From the NCBI GenBank assembly GCA_018402255.1, contig JAGYIS010000007.1, forward strand, positions 1 through 64,000: a stretch of DNA of 64,000 nt, given 5' to 3'. A program made the position numbers and the translations under genes. Shown one piece after another: positions 54,021-63,273 of this stretch (its first letter is position 1; every line of letters starts with the position of its first letter). The notes beneath the pieces were generated by a model. That model did not search any database. It was given only the letters and a program-made list of their open reading frames with translations, and was not told the origin of the DNA. This DNA comes from Marinobacter sp. Lineage in GTDB: Bacteria > Pseudomonadota > Gammaproteobacteria > Pseudomonadales > Oleiphilaceae.

Positions 54021-55399
54021 CACCCTGAAACTTCGCCCCCAAGCCGTGCCATCAGCAACGTGCCATCCTCTTGGGCAAGCAGGTCGGTGGGCAGAGTGAA
54101 TCCCGCGATTCGAATATCAAATCGCACATCATCCTGTTCATGGAAGTTCTGGATGAGGTTGGCTAATCGGCCCCGAAGTATGTTCATGCCGTCCCGATCG
54201 GTACTGGGAAGAAGGAGCCACAGTTGTTCCTCGTTCGTGCGAGTGCAACGATCGGTCTCTCTAACTGCCTCCCTGATTCGGTCAATCAAACTGTCCAGTA
54301 ACGTCATTGCCCGGCTTTGAGTCATGGTCTCCCGGAGGTTGGCAAACCTCAGCACCATGAGTGAGCCATGAGGGAGTACGGAGTATCGCCGAACCTGTTG
54401 GATCTGCCAGTCAAGAAGGTTCCGGAATGCGTCGGGATTGATCAGGTTGAGTCGGCCAAAATGTGCCTCGGCCCCTGACTCACTGAACCCCTGACGACAA
54501 CGCAAGCGACCGCGTTCAGTCAGTGTGAATGCCCGAATTTCGCGAACCTTGAGGTCATCCGGCTGATGATGCTCATCGCAATCCAGGCAGCGGGCCTCCA
54601 CATCGGCATCAACAAAAAAACTTTGGCAGGCCTGGCAGCGGTAGTTTTCAAGAGGACGATCGTAGTCACTGCCAATGTGGCGCAATCTGGCCAGGCAGTT
54701 GGGGCAGATCATTACGCCATCTTTCAAAAAGTGTTCCTGGGCGCCAACATGACCACAAGTAAAACAGTGAAGGGCCGGTTGACGAGCAATCTCCAGAGCA
54801 TTGCATTGAGGGCAGACATCAACGTAATTGAGGTGGCCTGAGTTGCAGTCTCGGCACAGCCTTATCCGGTCTATCAGTTCTCCGGGCTGAAGCCAGTTCT
54901 GCTCCTGCATCAGCTTTAACCAGACAAACTGATTTACCGGTTCATCTGAAGACATGGCCTCGAGCAAAGGGTAGTGATAGATGTTCGCGCGCTCCGGCAA
55001 TCGCTCGGGCTCAATTCGTTTTCGCGGGTGCGCCCAAAGCCAGGCAATGACCCGTTCGTCGAAACGTTCAGGCTTTTTCCCCAGATTGAATGAGTCCAGG
55101 CGCTCCTTCCATAACCGCCATATCGGCAAAACATTATCATTGCTCAGATTCACAACGCCATCGACCAGTAATTCGTCTGTTTCCGTTGCCGAGAGTATAA
55201 GAGCTAATCGGAATGACTCATGAGATCGCAGTTGGCGAACAAGAGGTGAAATCTTTTCAGGAGCAACATCAATAACCAGAGCGTCGAAAGACCCTGCCTC
55301 AACCAATTGCTCGGGCCTGCTGACATGGCTCCAACCATCCGGGAGGCCAGGATTTTTGAGTTCCGACATCAAAAAAACACGTGGGTAGGTGTGACTCAT
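54020..55399 (-). CDS. TackOD1-like zinc-ribbon protein with degenerate GGDEF
   Basis: The 459-residue protein begins with a receiver-like but incomplete domain (about 1-100). A middle region with three paired-cysteine ribbons follows (CRDC...CPQC, CFTCG...CPNC, CQAC...CLDC at about 180-275), which I assign to the TackOD1 metal-binding domain. The C-terminal domain (about 300-455) is GGDEF-shaped but reads NEEQLWLLLP in place of GGEEF, so it should not make c-di-GMP. The inhibitory-site arginine and aspartate remain (RETD five residues before). This is the arrangement used by PelD as a c-di-GMP receptor. First gene of the polysaccharide operon. Confidence 0.85.
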   Translation of the reverse strand: MSHTYPRVFLMSELKNPGLPDGWSHVSRPEQLVEAGSFDALVIDVAPEKISPLVRQLRSHESFRLALILSATETDELLVDGVVNLSNDNVLPIWRLWKERLDSFNLGKKPERFDERVIAWLWAHPRKRIEPERLPERANIYHYPLLEAMSSDEPVNQFVWLKLMQEQNWLQPGELIDRIRLCRDCNSGHLNYVDVCPQCNALEIARQPALHCFTCGHVGAQEHFLKDGVMICPNCLARLRHIGSDYDRPLENYRCQACQSFFVDADVEARCLDCDEHHQPDDLKVREIRAFTLTERGRLRCRQGFSESGAEAHFGRLNLINPDAFRNLLDWQIQQVRRYSVLPHGSLMVLRFANLRETMTQSRAMTLLDSLIDRIREAVRETDRCTRTNEEQLWLLLPSTDRDGMNILRGRLANLIQNFHEQDDVRFDIRIAGFTLPTDLLAQEDGTLLMARLGGEVSG

Positions 55400-55658
55400 T
55401 CAGGCACCTGTCCCGACTTTTTGTGCCCAGGACCGATCTGAGGCGAGACTTCGTATCGGTAATGTAATGCGCAATGTTGCATTCTATGCCTCCTGAAACT
55501 TGTTTGGACCAGTGTCTATCTGAGCCAAGGTCTGAAAAATTGTTTATTGAGAGCCACAATTACGCCAGGCCCATAATCTTGGATTGAAAACGTTGCTTTC
55601 AGGTTCTGCTGAATATCGTTATTTTAACGCTTGCCCCTTTTCACTCGGATACCTCAAG
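55400..55658. other. Promoter region of the polysaccharide operon
   Basis: 259 bp between the leftward histidine kinase end (55659) and the leftward TackOD1-GGDEF gene start (55399); transcription of the operon must begin here. I see no gene. No unambiguous -35/-10 or sigma-54 element was identified. Confidence 0.4.
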
Positions 55659-57713
55659 CTACAGCGGTTGCTCAAGGGATAGCTCAAGCCAGAAGGTGGC
55701 GCCTTTGCCTTCAGTTGACTCGAAATCAACGCTGCCACCCATTTGCGTCATGATCTCCCGCGTAATCGCCAGTCCCAGACCGGTACCCTGCCTGCCCCTT
55801 GTGCTTGAACTGTCGGCCTGGGCAAATTTCTGGAAGATGCGAGATCGAAAACTGTCGGGAATGCCCGCGCCGTGGTCTGTGACCGAAATTCTGAATTGCT
55901 CAGGCAATAGTTTGGTAGAAACCTCTACGCTGGCACCCTCGTCTGAAAACTTGGCAGCGTTTGAGAGCAGGTTGATCAGTGCCTGGCTGAGGCGTTGAGC
56001 ATCGAACCAGGCCTCTATATCCGGGTGAGCCTGCTCACGAATAACCTGTATTTGCCGGCTCTCCAGATAAGGCGCCAGGCGCTCGATCGATTCCTCGATA
56101 ACCGGCGCGACAGGTTGTCTGGCCGGGTGCATGGGCATGCGACCAGACACCAGTTTTTCAATGTCGAGCAAATCATTGATCAGATGTTTGAGCTGTTCGG
56201 TATTTCTGAGGGCAATAGACACCATCTGTTGAGCTTTCTCGGGCAATTGTCCCAGAGAACTGCTGTTGATAAGGCCCAGTGAACCGGCAATCGAGGTCAG
56301 CGGTGTGCGAAGCTCATGGCTCACCGTGGAAATAAACTGGCTTTTCATTTCCTCGATTCTGTGGCGTTCATCAATGTCTGCAATGTATCCGTGCCATAGC
56401 ACACTGCCATCGGGCAGTTGCTCCGGTCTGGCGGTTCCCTCAACCCAATGCCAGCTGCTGTCTTGCCAGAGAACGCGATATTTCTGTATCCATGGGGTCA
56501 AGTTGTCGGCCGATATCTTTATAGAATCGGCGACAACCGCCAGGTCATCCGGGTGAATGCGTTCGAAGGCAGGCGAGGCATCCTTGGCAGCCTGTTCTGC
56601 AGTGATCTGGTAAATGGCCCGAATTCCACTGCTGGTATAGGGAAAGGTGCTATGTCCGTCGGGCCACAGACGGAACTGGTACAGCATGCCCGGCGCGTTA
56701 GCGACCAGTTTGTCGAGTACTTCTGTGTGCTTTTGTTGCTGAATTATATCGGTAATCCAGCGACCAAGAAGGTTGACGAATGTCTTTTCAGTCTCCGTAA
56801 ATCCGGGGCGGCGGGGGAGTGCTGAGGAAAAGTTCAGCGTGCCGAACAGCTCGTCGTCAATCCATACCGGCGCAGCCAGGTAACTCTCCAGCTTGAATTT
56901 CTGATAACAGGGATGATCACAGAAACGGGAGCGCGCCATGTGGTCAATGGCAAGAACTCGGCCCTGTGCCGCCAGAAGTGAGCAGTAGGTCTGCTCCAGC
57001 GGAAAGGTTATGCCATCTTCCAGAGACGTCTGGTGCCGCTCGTGATGCCACAGGACCGTGTAAACGCCGCCAGTGATATTGCTGACAATGGCGGTATCCA
57101 TTTTGAGATATTGAGTCGCATTGGCAAGCGCGTGTTCGATTCGCTTAGAGACGCTGCCACGGGAGTCCAGAGAAATGTCATTCAGGATGTTCAGTGCCTG
57201 AGTTCTCTCAGCATAGTAGGCGCCGAGCTCCTGATACTGAAATTCCCGCTCGACCAGATCAGCAAAATCGCGCAGCGTCCTTTGATCGTCGCTGGAAAAG
57301 GTTCTCGGCTTCCTGTCAATCAGGCACAAGGTGCCCAAATGTAAGCCATTCCGGTCACCCAGTGGAGCACCCGCGTAAAAGCGGATGTCGGGTTCGCCAG
57401 TGACCAGGGGATTGTCTGCAAATCGTTCGTCCTGTAGTGCATTTTCAACCACGAAGGTATCGGCGCCGAGGATTGCATGGCCACAGAAGGAAATGTCGCG
57501 GGCCGTCTCGCGAACGCCGAGGCCGTAGCAGGATTTGAACCACTGGCGGTCCCTGTCAATGAGGGAGACCAGGCATATGGGCACATCAAAGGTTGTGGCG
57601 GCGAGCCTGGTGATTCGGTCAAATCGTTCTTCTGGCGGTGTGTCCAGCAGCTGAGCTGCTTCCAGAGCAGACAGTCGTAAGGTTTCGTTTTGGGGCCGGT
57701 CTGGCGTTCTCAT
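55659..57713 (-). CDS. Cytosolic GAF-GAF-PAS histidine kinase
   Basis: The 684-residue protein has no transmembrane segment. A first GAF domain (about 15-165: FDVPICLVSLIDRDRQWFKS, DISFCGHAI) is followed by a second GAF (about 180-330), a PAS domain (about 345-450) and a HisKA domain with SHELRTPLTSIAGSL (His about 465). The HATPase has LINLLSNAAKF and GTGLGLAI. No receiver is attached. Its start overlaps the stop of the membrane kinase (ATGA), so the two are produced together. Confidence 0.92.
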   Translation of the reverse strand: MRTPDRPQNETLRLSALEAAQLLDTPPEERFDRITRLAATTFDVPICLVSLIDRDRQWFKSCYGLGVRETARDISFCGHAILGADTFVVENALQDERFADNPLVTGEPDIRFYAGAPLGDRNGLHLGTLCLIDRKPRTFSSDDQRTLRDFADLVEREFQYQELGAYYAERTQALNILNDISLDSRGSVSKRIEHALANATQYLKMDTAIVSNITGGVYTVLWHHERHQTSLEDGITFPLEQTYCSLLAAQGRVLAIDHMARSRFCDHPCYQKFKLESYLAAPVWIDDELFGTLNFSSALPRRPGFTETEKTFVNLLGRWITDIIQQQKHTEVLDKLVANAPGMLYQFRLWPDGHSTFPYTSSGIRAIYQITAEQAAKDASPAFERIHPDDLAVVADSIKISADNLTPWIQKYRVLWQDSSWHWVEGTARPEQLPDGSVLWHGYIADIDERHRIEEMKSQFISTVSHELRTPLTSIAGSLGLINSSSLGQLPEKAQQMVSIALRNTEQLKHLINDLLDIEKLVSGRMPMHPARQPVAPVIEESIERLAPYLESRQIQVIREQAHPDIEAWFDAQRLSQALINLLSNAAKFSDEGASVEVSTKLLPEQFRISVTDHGAGIPDSFRSRIFQKFAQADSSSTRGRQGTGLGLAITREIMTQMGGSVDFESTEGKGATFWLELSLEQPL

Positions 57714-59485
57714 AAATGCTCCTCGCCCCGGTGATTGGCTTCAGGAAGCTCCAGCCAGAAGTGGGCGCCATTTGAGTAATCATAGCCCACCTCCCCGGAC
57801 ATCAGATGGGCAAGTTCCCGGCATATGGCAAGCCCGAGTCCGGTGCCGGCTTTTGCTCGATTGGAACCGGCTTCTGCCTGGGCAAATCGTTGGAACAGCT
57901 CCGGCAGGAAGTGCTCAGGAACACCGTCACCCTGATCGGAAACCGTTATACGTACAAAACCGGGGATTGAGGAATGTGCTTCGACTGTGACGAAACCACC
58001 CTTGGGAGAATATTTAATGGCGTTGCTGATAAAGTTATCAAGGACTTGGCGAAGCCGGGCCGGATCCGCAAAAACGCTGAGGCTGTCATCGCTTTTGGCA
58101 ACAATTTTTACGGAGTAATGCCTGGCCATCGGCTGGTTCCCGACGCACGCAGCCTCAATAGCGTCAATCAGGTCGATGTCACGCATCTGGACGCTGAGTT
58201 TACCGGCCACGGCCTTTTCAAAGTCCAGAAGGTCGGTAATCAGTGATTGCAGCTGCTGGCCGTTGCGTAAAGCCAGCTCAACCATGGCTGAGGCCTTCGG
58301 CGGCAACTCGCCGGCGGAGCCGGATTGCAGTAATTTCAGAGCGCCATTGATAGATGTCAGCGGCGTGCGCAGCTCATGACTGACGTTTGATACGAACTGG
58401 TTTTTCAGGATATCCAACGCTTCCCGCTCTTCCATCAGTGTGTTGAATGCTTTTGCCAGATTTCGGGTTTCCGCCGGCCCCTTGGTAGTCAACCGTTGAG
58501 TGGAAGAGCTGTCTGTTGTCATCCTTTTGATCTTTTGGGACATGCCGCCCAGTTGGCGCGTCGCAGCTCTGGCCACAACATAGGTCATAAGCAGTAGTGG
58601 AAGCGTGGTGATTAAACTGATCCATAAAAACCCGCGAAACGATGCTCGGGCAGGTTGAATAGCTTGCTTATAAGGTGCTGCACTAAGAAATAGCCAGCCA
58701 AGCCGCTCTAGATGTTGGGAGCTGTATACCCAGCGTTGCCCGGAAAAATCTGTGACCACACCGAAGGGGATGCCGGACAAGGCAGCGTCGATCAATGGAT
58801 CCTCACCCGGGTCTGGAAGGAAAGGCGCCGGTTGATCCTTTTTCAGGGCATCCACCTGGACGAAGTTTCCGGTGTCCAACACCTTGAGAATAGTGCCATT
58901 ATCAGTCTTAATCTCCTCAGGAAGAATTCCTGCCTCTGCCAGGTTGATGGTGCCACCGGCCAGTCCAAGTAAGTCGCCATCATCACTTTCAATCGGTGCG
59001 AGAAACGACAACAGGGGCAAGCCTGTTGTTCGTCCAATGATTGGCCGGCTGACAATCGGCGAGCGGGATTGTACGGCCCGTTTGAAATGGGGGCGATCAG
59101 CGTACGAAGTTCCCAGCCGGTTCGGAACAAAACGATTTTCAGCAAGAGCGACGCTCTGGTCATCGAATATCAGCAGACCGCCGCCAAACAGTCGTTCCAG
59201 GGCGGGTTGGCGTCCCAGCAACATTTCGAGTTGCGGTAGGGGTAACAGATTGTTGCCGTCAGTCAGCACACTGGCAAACGCTCCCAATGCATTCAGGCGT
59301 ATAGTCAGTTCCTCGTTTACCCGACTGGCGGCCGCCGATGTCTGCAGCGCCTGGCGCTCTGTAAGTACCTGCTCAAAATCGCGAAGCAGTCTGTCGTAGG
59401 CAATAAAAAGAATCAGAGCTACGCTGATAATGATGCTTGAGCTGGCAATCAGCACAATGCGAGCGTTGAGGCTTAAGGTTCGCAA
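57710..59485 (-). CDS. Membrane histidine kinase with periplasmic CACHE-like sensor
   Basis: The 591-residue protein has transmembrane helices at about 8-28 and 280-305, enclosing a ~250-residue extracytosolic domain of the dCACHE/PDC type (VLDTGNFVQVDALK, GVVTDFSGQRWVYSSQ). A HAMP-like linker leads to HisKA with SHELRTPLTSINGAL (His about 370) and HATPase with DNFISNAIKYSPKGG and GTGLGLAI. Kinase core and neighbour kinase are close paralogues. It is divergently oriented from the Hpt-REC-GGDEF gene (94-bp gap). Confidence 0.92.
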   Translation of the reverse strand: MRTLSLNARIVLIASSSIIISVALILFIAYDRLLRDFEQVLTERQALQTSAAASRVNEELTIRLNALGAFASVLTDGNNLLPLPQLEMLLGRQPALERLFGGGLLIFDDQSVALAENRFVPNRLGTSYADRPHFKRAVQSRSPIVSRPIIGRTTGLPLLSFLAPIESDDGDLLGLAGGTINLAEAGILPEEIKTDNGTILKVLDTGNFVQVDALKKDQPAPFLPDPGEDPLIDAALSGIPFGVVTDFSGQRWVYSSQHLERLGWLFLSAAPYKQAIQPARASFRGFLWISLITTLPLLLMTYVVARAATRQLGGMSQKIKRMTTDSSSTQRLTTKGPAETRNLAKAFNTLMEEREALDILKNQFVSNVSHELRTPLTSINGALKLLQSGSAGELPPKASAMVELALRNGQQLQSLITDLLDFEKAVAGKLSVQMRDIDLIDAIEAACVGNQPMARHYSVKIVAKSDDSLSVFADPARLRQVLDNFISNAIKYSPKGGFVTVEAHSSIPGFVRITVSDQGDGVPEHFLPELFQRFAQAEAGSNRAKAGTGLGLAICRELAHLMSGEVGYDYSNGAHFWLELPEANHRGEEHL

Positions 59486-59579
59486 GAAAGGCCCTTATAC
59501 GAATGGCTGTCAAAGATAAAACATGCTTTGATGAGAATAGTGCATTAGATGTTGTGAATAAAATAGTGAGGAATGCCTT

Positions 59580-61277
59580 TTGAACAATACAGCCGTTGAT
59601 CAGTTGCAGGAGCGACTTAGGCTTCTGCAGGAACGGTTTTTCGAGCGCGCCCGGGGCGACGTTGAAACGCTGTCAGGGTTCGCGCGCTTGATTGATCAGC
59701 AACAGCTGCCGAAGGTGGAGCTGGAAAAGTGTTATCAGTTGTTGCACCGGATGGCGGGCTCCGCGGGGACATTTGGCTTACCCGAACTGGGCCAGGCGGC
59801 CAGGGCGATAGAAAAGCAGATGAAGGCACAGCTTGAATCGGCGACCGATAGCGGTGCAGATGGATTGGTTTCTGTTTCAGTGGCCGTTGCTGATGAACTT
59901 CGACAACTTGCCACGCTGCTTGAGAATGCACCTGAAATGGCCACTTCTGCATGTGCTCAGGCCGAAGCAGATTCACATGACGGGGCCCATGGCATGCAAG
60001 TCAATGTCATGGCGCTCGGGCACAACCTTGATTATCTGGCGGACCTGGTCAAATCGTTAGCCGTCTACGGTTTTGTCTGTGAGTCTGGCTCTGTTGATTG
60101 CCCGAACGACATTGCTGTTCGTCTCAGAGAGCGCTCCAGTGCCTCGATTTTGCTGTGTGAGGACTCAGGGCTGGGCGACGTCATGGGCTTTCGTGAGCAA
60201 TATTTACCGAAAGCCGAGCACCGCAGGTTTCCGGTGGTATGTGTTGGCCACGAAAACTCGTTTGAGACTTTGTACCGGGTTGCAGAACAAGGGGCAACTG
60301 CCTATTTCTGTGAGCCACTGGACATGCCGGAGCTGGCAGAGCGGATTGAATCACTGGTGCTGGAACGCGGTTCCCGTCCCCAGGGCCGGGTGTTGATTGT
60401 TGATGATGATCTGGAACTGGGAGAGCACTATTGCCTGGTGCTCAAGCAGGCTGGCATCATTGCTCGCCTGGTTTCTGACCCGGCAGAGTTGATGTCGGAA
60501 CTGTCGGCGTTTGAGCCGGACCTTGTATTGATGGATGTTCAGTTACGGGACTATTCCGGCGTTACGCTTGCCAGACTGATACGTTATGAGCCGCGCTGGC
60601 TGGGTTTGCCCATTGTGTATCTGTCATCGGAGGACAATCCTGAAAATCAGTTAGATGCGTTGTCTAAAGGCGCCGATGAGTTTCTGGTGAAGCCGGTCAC
60701 CGATGATTACCTTGTCCGGTCGGTGCGGATTCGTTGTTACCGTGCACGCCAGTTATCAGACCTGATGAACCGTGACAGCCTTACCGGGCTGCTCAAACAC
60801 TCCCTGATCAAGCAGGAAGTCGACAGAGAGCTGGCCCGCTGTCGCCGTGCCGGTCACACCTCGTGTGTGGTCATGCTGGATCTGGATCACTTCAAGCGGG
60901 TAAATGATACCTGGGGACATGGTCAGGGCGATATTGTCATTCGTACCCTGGCCAACCTGTTGCGCAACCGGCTGCGCGAGTCTGATGTGATCGGGCGTTA
61001 TGGTGGCGAAGAGTTTCTGTTGATTCTGCCCGATTGTGAGCCGGTGGTGGCGGTGAAACTCATCGAAGCCATTGGTAAGAGTTTTGCCGAACTCGTGTTC
61101 TGGGCAGGAGATGACAGCTTCCAGGTTACCTTGAGTGCAGGCGTCGCTTTGATCAACGATTTCCCTGTTTCCGATCAAGCCATCGAGGCGGCTGATCAGG
61201 CACTCTACCAGCGAAAGCGGGATGGACGTAATGGTGTAACTCTCTACCATCCGTCTCTACGCGGTATAAAAGTTTGA
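59580..61277 (+). CDS. Hpt-REC-GGDEF phosphorelay diguanylate cyclase
   Basis: The 565-residue protein starts at TTG with GAGGA upstream. It contains an Hpt domain with the phosphorylatable histidine in LLHRMAGSAGTFG (about 56), a degenerate receiver (about 135-260), a normal receiver with acceptor Asp in LVLMDVQL (about 318) and lysine in EFLVKPV, and a GGDEF domain with GRYGGEEFLLI (about 476) and I-site RESD. It should make c-di-GMP under control of phosphorelay, and it lies near the degenerate-GGDEF polysaccharide regulator, which may be its readout. Confidence 0.93.
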   Translation: MNNTAVDQLQERLRLLQERFFERARGDVETLSGFARLIDQQQLPKVELEKCYQLLHRMAGSAGTFGLPELGQAARAIEKQMKAQLESATDSGADGLVSVSVAVADELRQLATLLENAPEMATSACAQAEADSHDGAHGMQVNVMALGHNLDYLADLVKSLAVYGFVCESGSVDCPNDIAVRLRERSSASILLCEDSGLGDVMGFREQYLPKAEHRRFPVVCVGHENSFETLYRVAEQGATAYFCEPLDMPELAERIESLVLERGSRPQGRVLIVDDDLELGEHYCLVLKQAGIIARLVSDPAELMSELSAFEPDLVLMDVQLRDYSGVTLARLIRYEPRWLGLPIVYLSSEDNPENQLDALSKGADEFLVKPVTDDYLVRSVRIRCYRARQLSDLMNRDSLTGLLKHSLIKQEVDRELARCRRAGHTSCVVMLDLDHFKRVNDTWGHGQGDIVIRTLANLLRNRLRESDVIGRYGGEEFLLILPDCEPVVAVKLIEAIGKSFAELVFWAGDDSFQVTLSAGVALINDFPVSDQAIEAADQALYQRKRDGRNGVTLYHPSLRGIKV

Positions 61278-61287
61278 GAGGTGCCTG

Positions 61288-62442
61288 TTGAAAGCATTGA
61301 TACTGGAAGATGATGAGCTGGTGGGTGAGCTGCTTGAGACTGTCGTAGCGGGCATTCATCAAGGCGCTGCCGTCAGTCTTGCCCGATCCCTGGCCGAAGC
61401 TCGGCAAATAGTTGATGGGGGTGGCGGGTATCAGTTGTATCTTATCGACTGGCAGCTGCCAGACGGCTCCGGGCTTGAGTTGGTAAAGCGGGTGCGCGCT
61501 CATGATGCTGACGTGCCCATTGTGATGGTCTCCGGCAGGTCTGACCGGGAATCCGTTCTCAGGGCGGCTCACCATGGTATCAGCGGCTACATTACCAAAC
61601 CCCTGGATGTGCAGTTATTGCATGAACGCCTGACCAAACTGGTGCCGGTCGAAGCCGCTGCTCATGGCTCCGCAGATGAGTATTTGAAGGCGTCATTGAA
61701 TTCGGTGGTTCAGTTGCCGGCGGACATCGATCCTGCAGATGTGCTGGATCTGATCGGCCGGCAGCAAGAATTGTCGCCGGCTCAGCTGGCGGAGCGTTGG
61801 CGTGAAGAAACGGCACTGACGGCCCGCCTGCTGGACGTGGCCAATAGCAGTTCATTCCGGCGCACGGGTAAGCCGGTGGAATCTCTCAGAGACGCCATCA
61901 GCAACATGGGCGTGGCCATGTCCTTGAATCAGGCCCTGGCGCTGTCACTGGACGTTGCCGGCAAGATAAACACCCCGGATCTGCAGGCCCAGGCCAGGGC
62001 ATTCCATGACATGGCATTGCGGGTGGCACGTGAAGCTCAGAAGCTGGCGGTCAGGTTGGGGAAAGCGCCCACACTGTTCCAGCAGGCTGGTCTGTTAAGC
62101 CGCCTGGGAGAATTGGCAGTTCTCAAGGTACTGAACCAATTCAGTGTAGAAGGTGGCTCGCTGAGCAGTTCAGAAGTGGAACAGTGCCTGGGCCAGTGGT
62201 CCCAGGATTACGGCAATCGGCTTAAAGTGCAGTGGAAGCTACCGCTGAACCTGAGAGAAATGATTGGCGCCGTGCATTTCTTGCCGAAAGACAGTACCCG
62301 TGAGGATCGGCTGGTAATGCGGGCTGCCGCACTGATTGCCGGAGCGCAGTCAGAAAGTGAAGACTGTCAGCGACTTTTACGGCGTATTGGTCTGGAACAC
62401 AAACCATCCACAGAGGAGACGCCGCATGATATCAGTCACTGA
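61288..62442 (+). CDS. REC-HDOD response regulator
   Basis: The 384-residue protein starts at TTG; GAGAGG precedes it. The receiver (about 1-120) has acidic residues in LEDDELVG and an acceptor in YLIDWQLPDGSG, with ITKPLD. The C-terminal domain (about 140-330) is HDOD-type (helical HD-related output) with ALTARLLDVANSSSFRR. HDOD proteins act as scaffolds or regulators of signalling. It follows the Hpt-REC-GGDEF gene by 10 bp and overlaps the next gene. Confidence 0.9.
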   Translation: MKALILEDDELVGELLETVVAGIHQGAAVSLARSLAEARQIVDGGGGYQLYLIDWQLPDGSGLELVKRVRAHDADVPIVMVSGRSDRESVLRAAHHGISGYITKPLDVQLLHERLTKLVPVEAAAHGSADEYLKASLNSVVQLPADIDPADVLDLIGRQQELSPAQLAERWREETALTARLLDVANSSSFRRTGKPVESLRDAISNMGVAMSLNQALALSLDVAGKINTPDLQAQARAFHDMALRVAREAQKLAVRLGKAPTLFQQAGLLSRLGELAVLKVLNQFSVEGGSLSSSEVEQCLGQWSQDYGNRLKVQWKLPLNLREMIGAVHFLPKDSTREDRLVMRAAALIAGAQSESEDCQRLLRRIGLEHKPSTEETPHDISH

Positions 62443-62821
62443 CGTAACGCTGAATAAAGTTTTGTACGTGGAGGATGACCCGGATATCCGGGCCATTGCA
62501 GAGCTGGCACTGCAGGATGTGGGTGGATTTAACGCAGCACTTTGCAGTTCCGGACAACAAGCTCTGCAGGTGGCTCCTGAGTTCGAGCCGGATTTGATTC
62601 TTCTGGACGTGATGATGCCTGAAATGGACGGCCCCGAAACCATGCGAAGATTAAAGTCGCTGGATGCGACGCGTTCGACGCCTGTAATCTTCATGACTGC
62701 CCGGATTCAGAACTCCGAAATCGAGGAGTATCTGGCATTGGGGGCCATCGGTGTTATCCCCAAGCCGTTCGACCCAATGACTCTGGCAGATGAAATTCGG
62801 ACATTAGTGGCCGCGCTCTGA
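62426..62821 (+). CDS. Single-domain receiver (CheY-like)
   Basis: The protein is 131 residues from ATG 62426, with GAGGAG upstream; it overlaps the HDOD gene end. A receiver only: VLYVEDDPDIRAIAE, acceptor Asp in LILLDVMMPEMDG, Thr in FMTAR, Lys in VIPKPFD. It may relay phosphate from the two kinases to the Hpt protein as a phosphate shuttle, since neither kinase carries a receiver of its own. This is inference. Confidence 0.92.
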   Translation: MISVTDVTLNKVLYVEDDPDIRAIAELALQDVGGFNAALCSSGQQALQVAPEFEPDLILLDVMMPEMDGPETMRRLKSLDATRSTPVIFMTARIQNSEIEEYLALGAIGVIPKPFDPMTLADEIRTLVAAL

Positions 62822-62890
62822 TCCGGATGCGAAGGTGCGTATTTTAGGGTAGGCTGGCGCTCTGAATATGAACCGACTGCTGAGATAACT

Positions 62891-63211
62891 ATGCCCTCCC
62901 CCGACTCTCCAGACGACATCAAAACACGACTGAACCTGGAAACTTCCCGCATTCACTGGCATGAGCTGCAAACCTATTACGCCCGCGGACAAGTGGTGCG
63001 GGTAGCGGCGAAACTGGATTTGTTGCATGTGGCCTCTGAGCTCACAGCCGATAACAAGGCCCAGTTCGAGCAGTGGATGGGCAAAGGCGATATTGGCGAC
63101 GTGTCCCCGGACCTCGCCCGGGCCTGGTATGACCGCAACGCCGAATTGTGGGCGGTGGTGATTGCGCCCTGGGTACTGGTGCAGGACCGTTCTGGCGATA
63201 ACCTGCACTGA
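62891..63211 (+). CDS. DUF2288 family protein
   Basis: The 106-residue protein fits DUF2288: LNLETSRIHWHELQTYYARGQVV then LDLLHVASELTADNKAQFEQWM and SPDLARAWYDRN. A small cytosolic protein of unknown function, widespread in gammaproteobacteria and cyanobacteria. Confidence 0.9.
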   Translation: MPSPDSPDDIKTRLNLETSRIHWHELQTYYARGQVVRVAAKLDLLHVASELTADNKAQFEQWMGKGDIGDVSPDLARAWYDRNAELWAVVIAPWVLVQDRSGDNLH

Positions 63212-63273
63212 CCGCTGTATGAGTGGCCTGGGCTTCAGGCCAGACTTTCTGACTGTGCCTTTCTGAGGATTTT

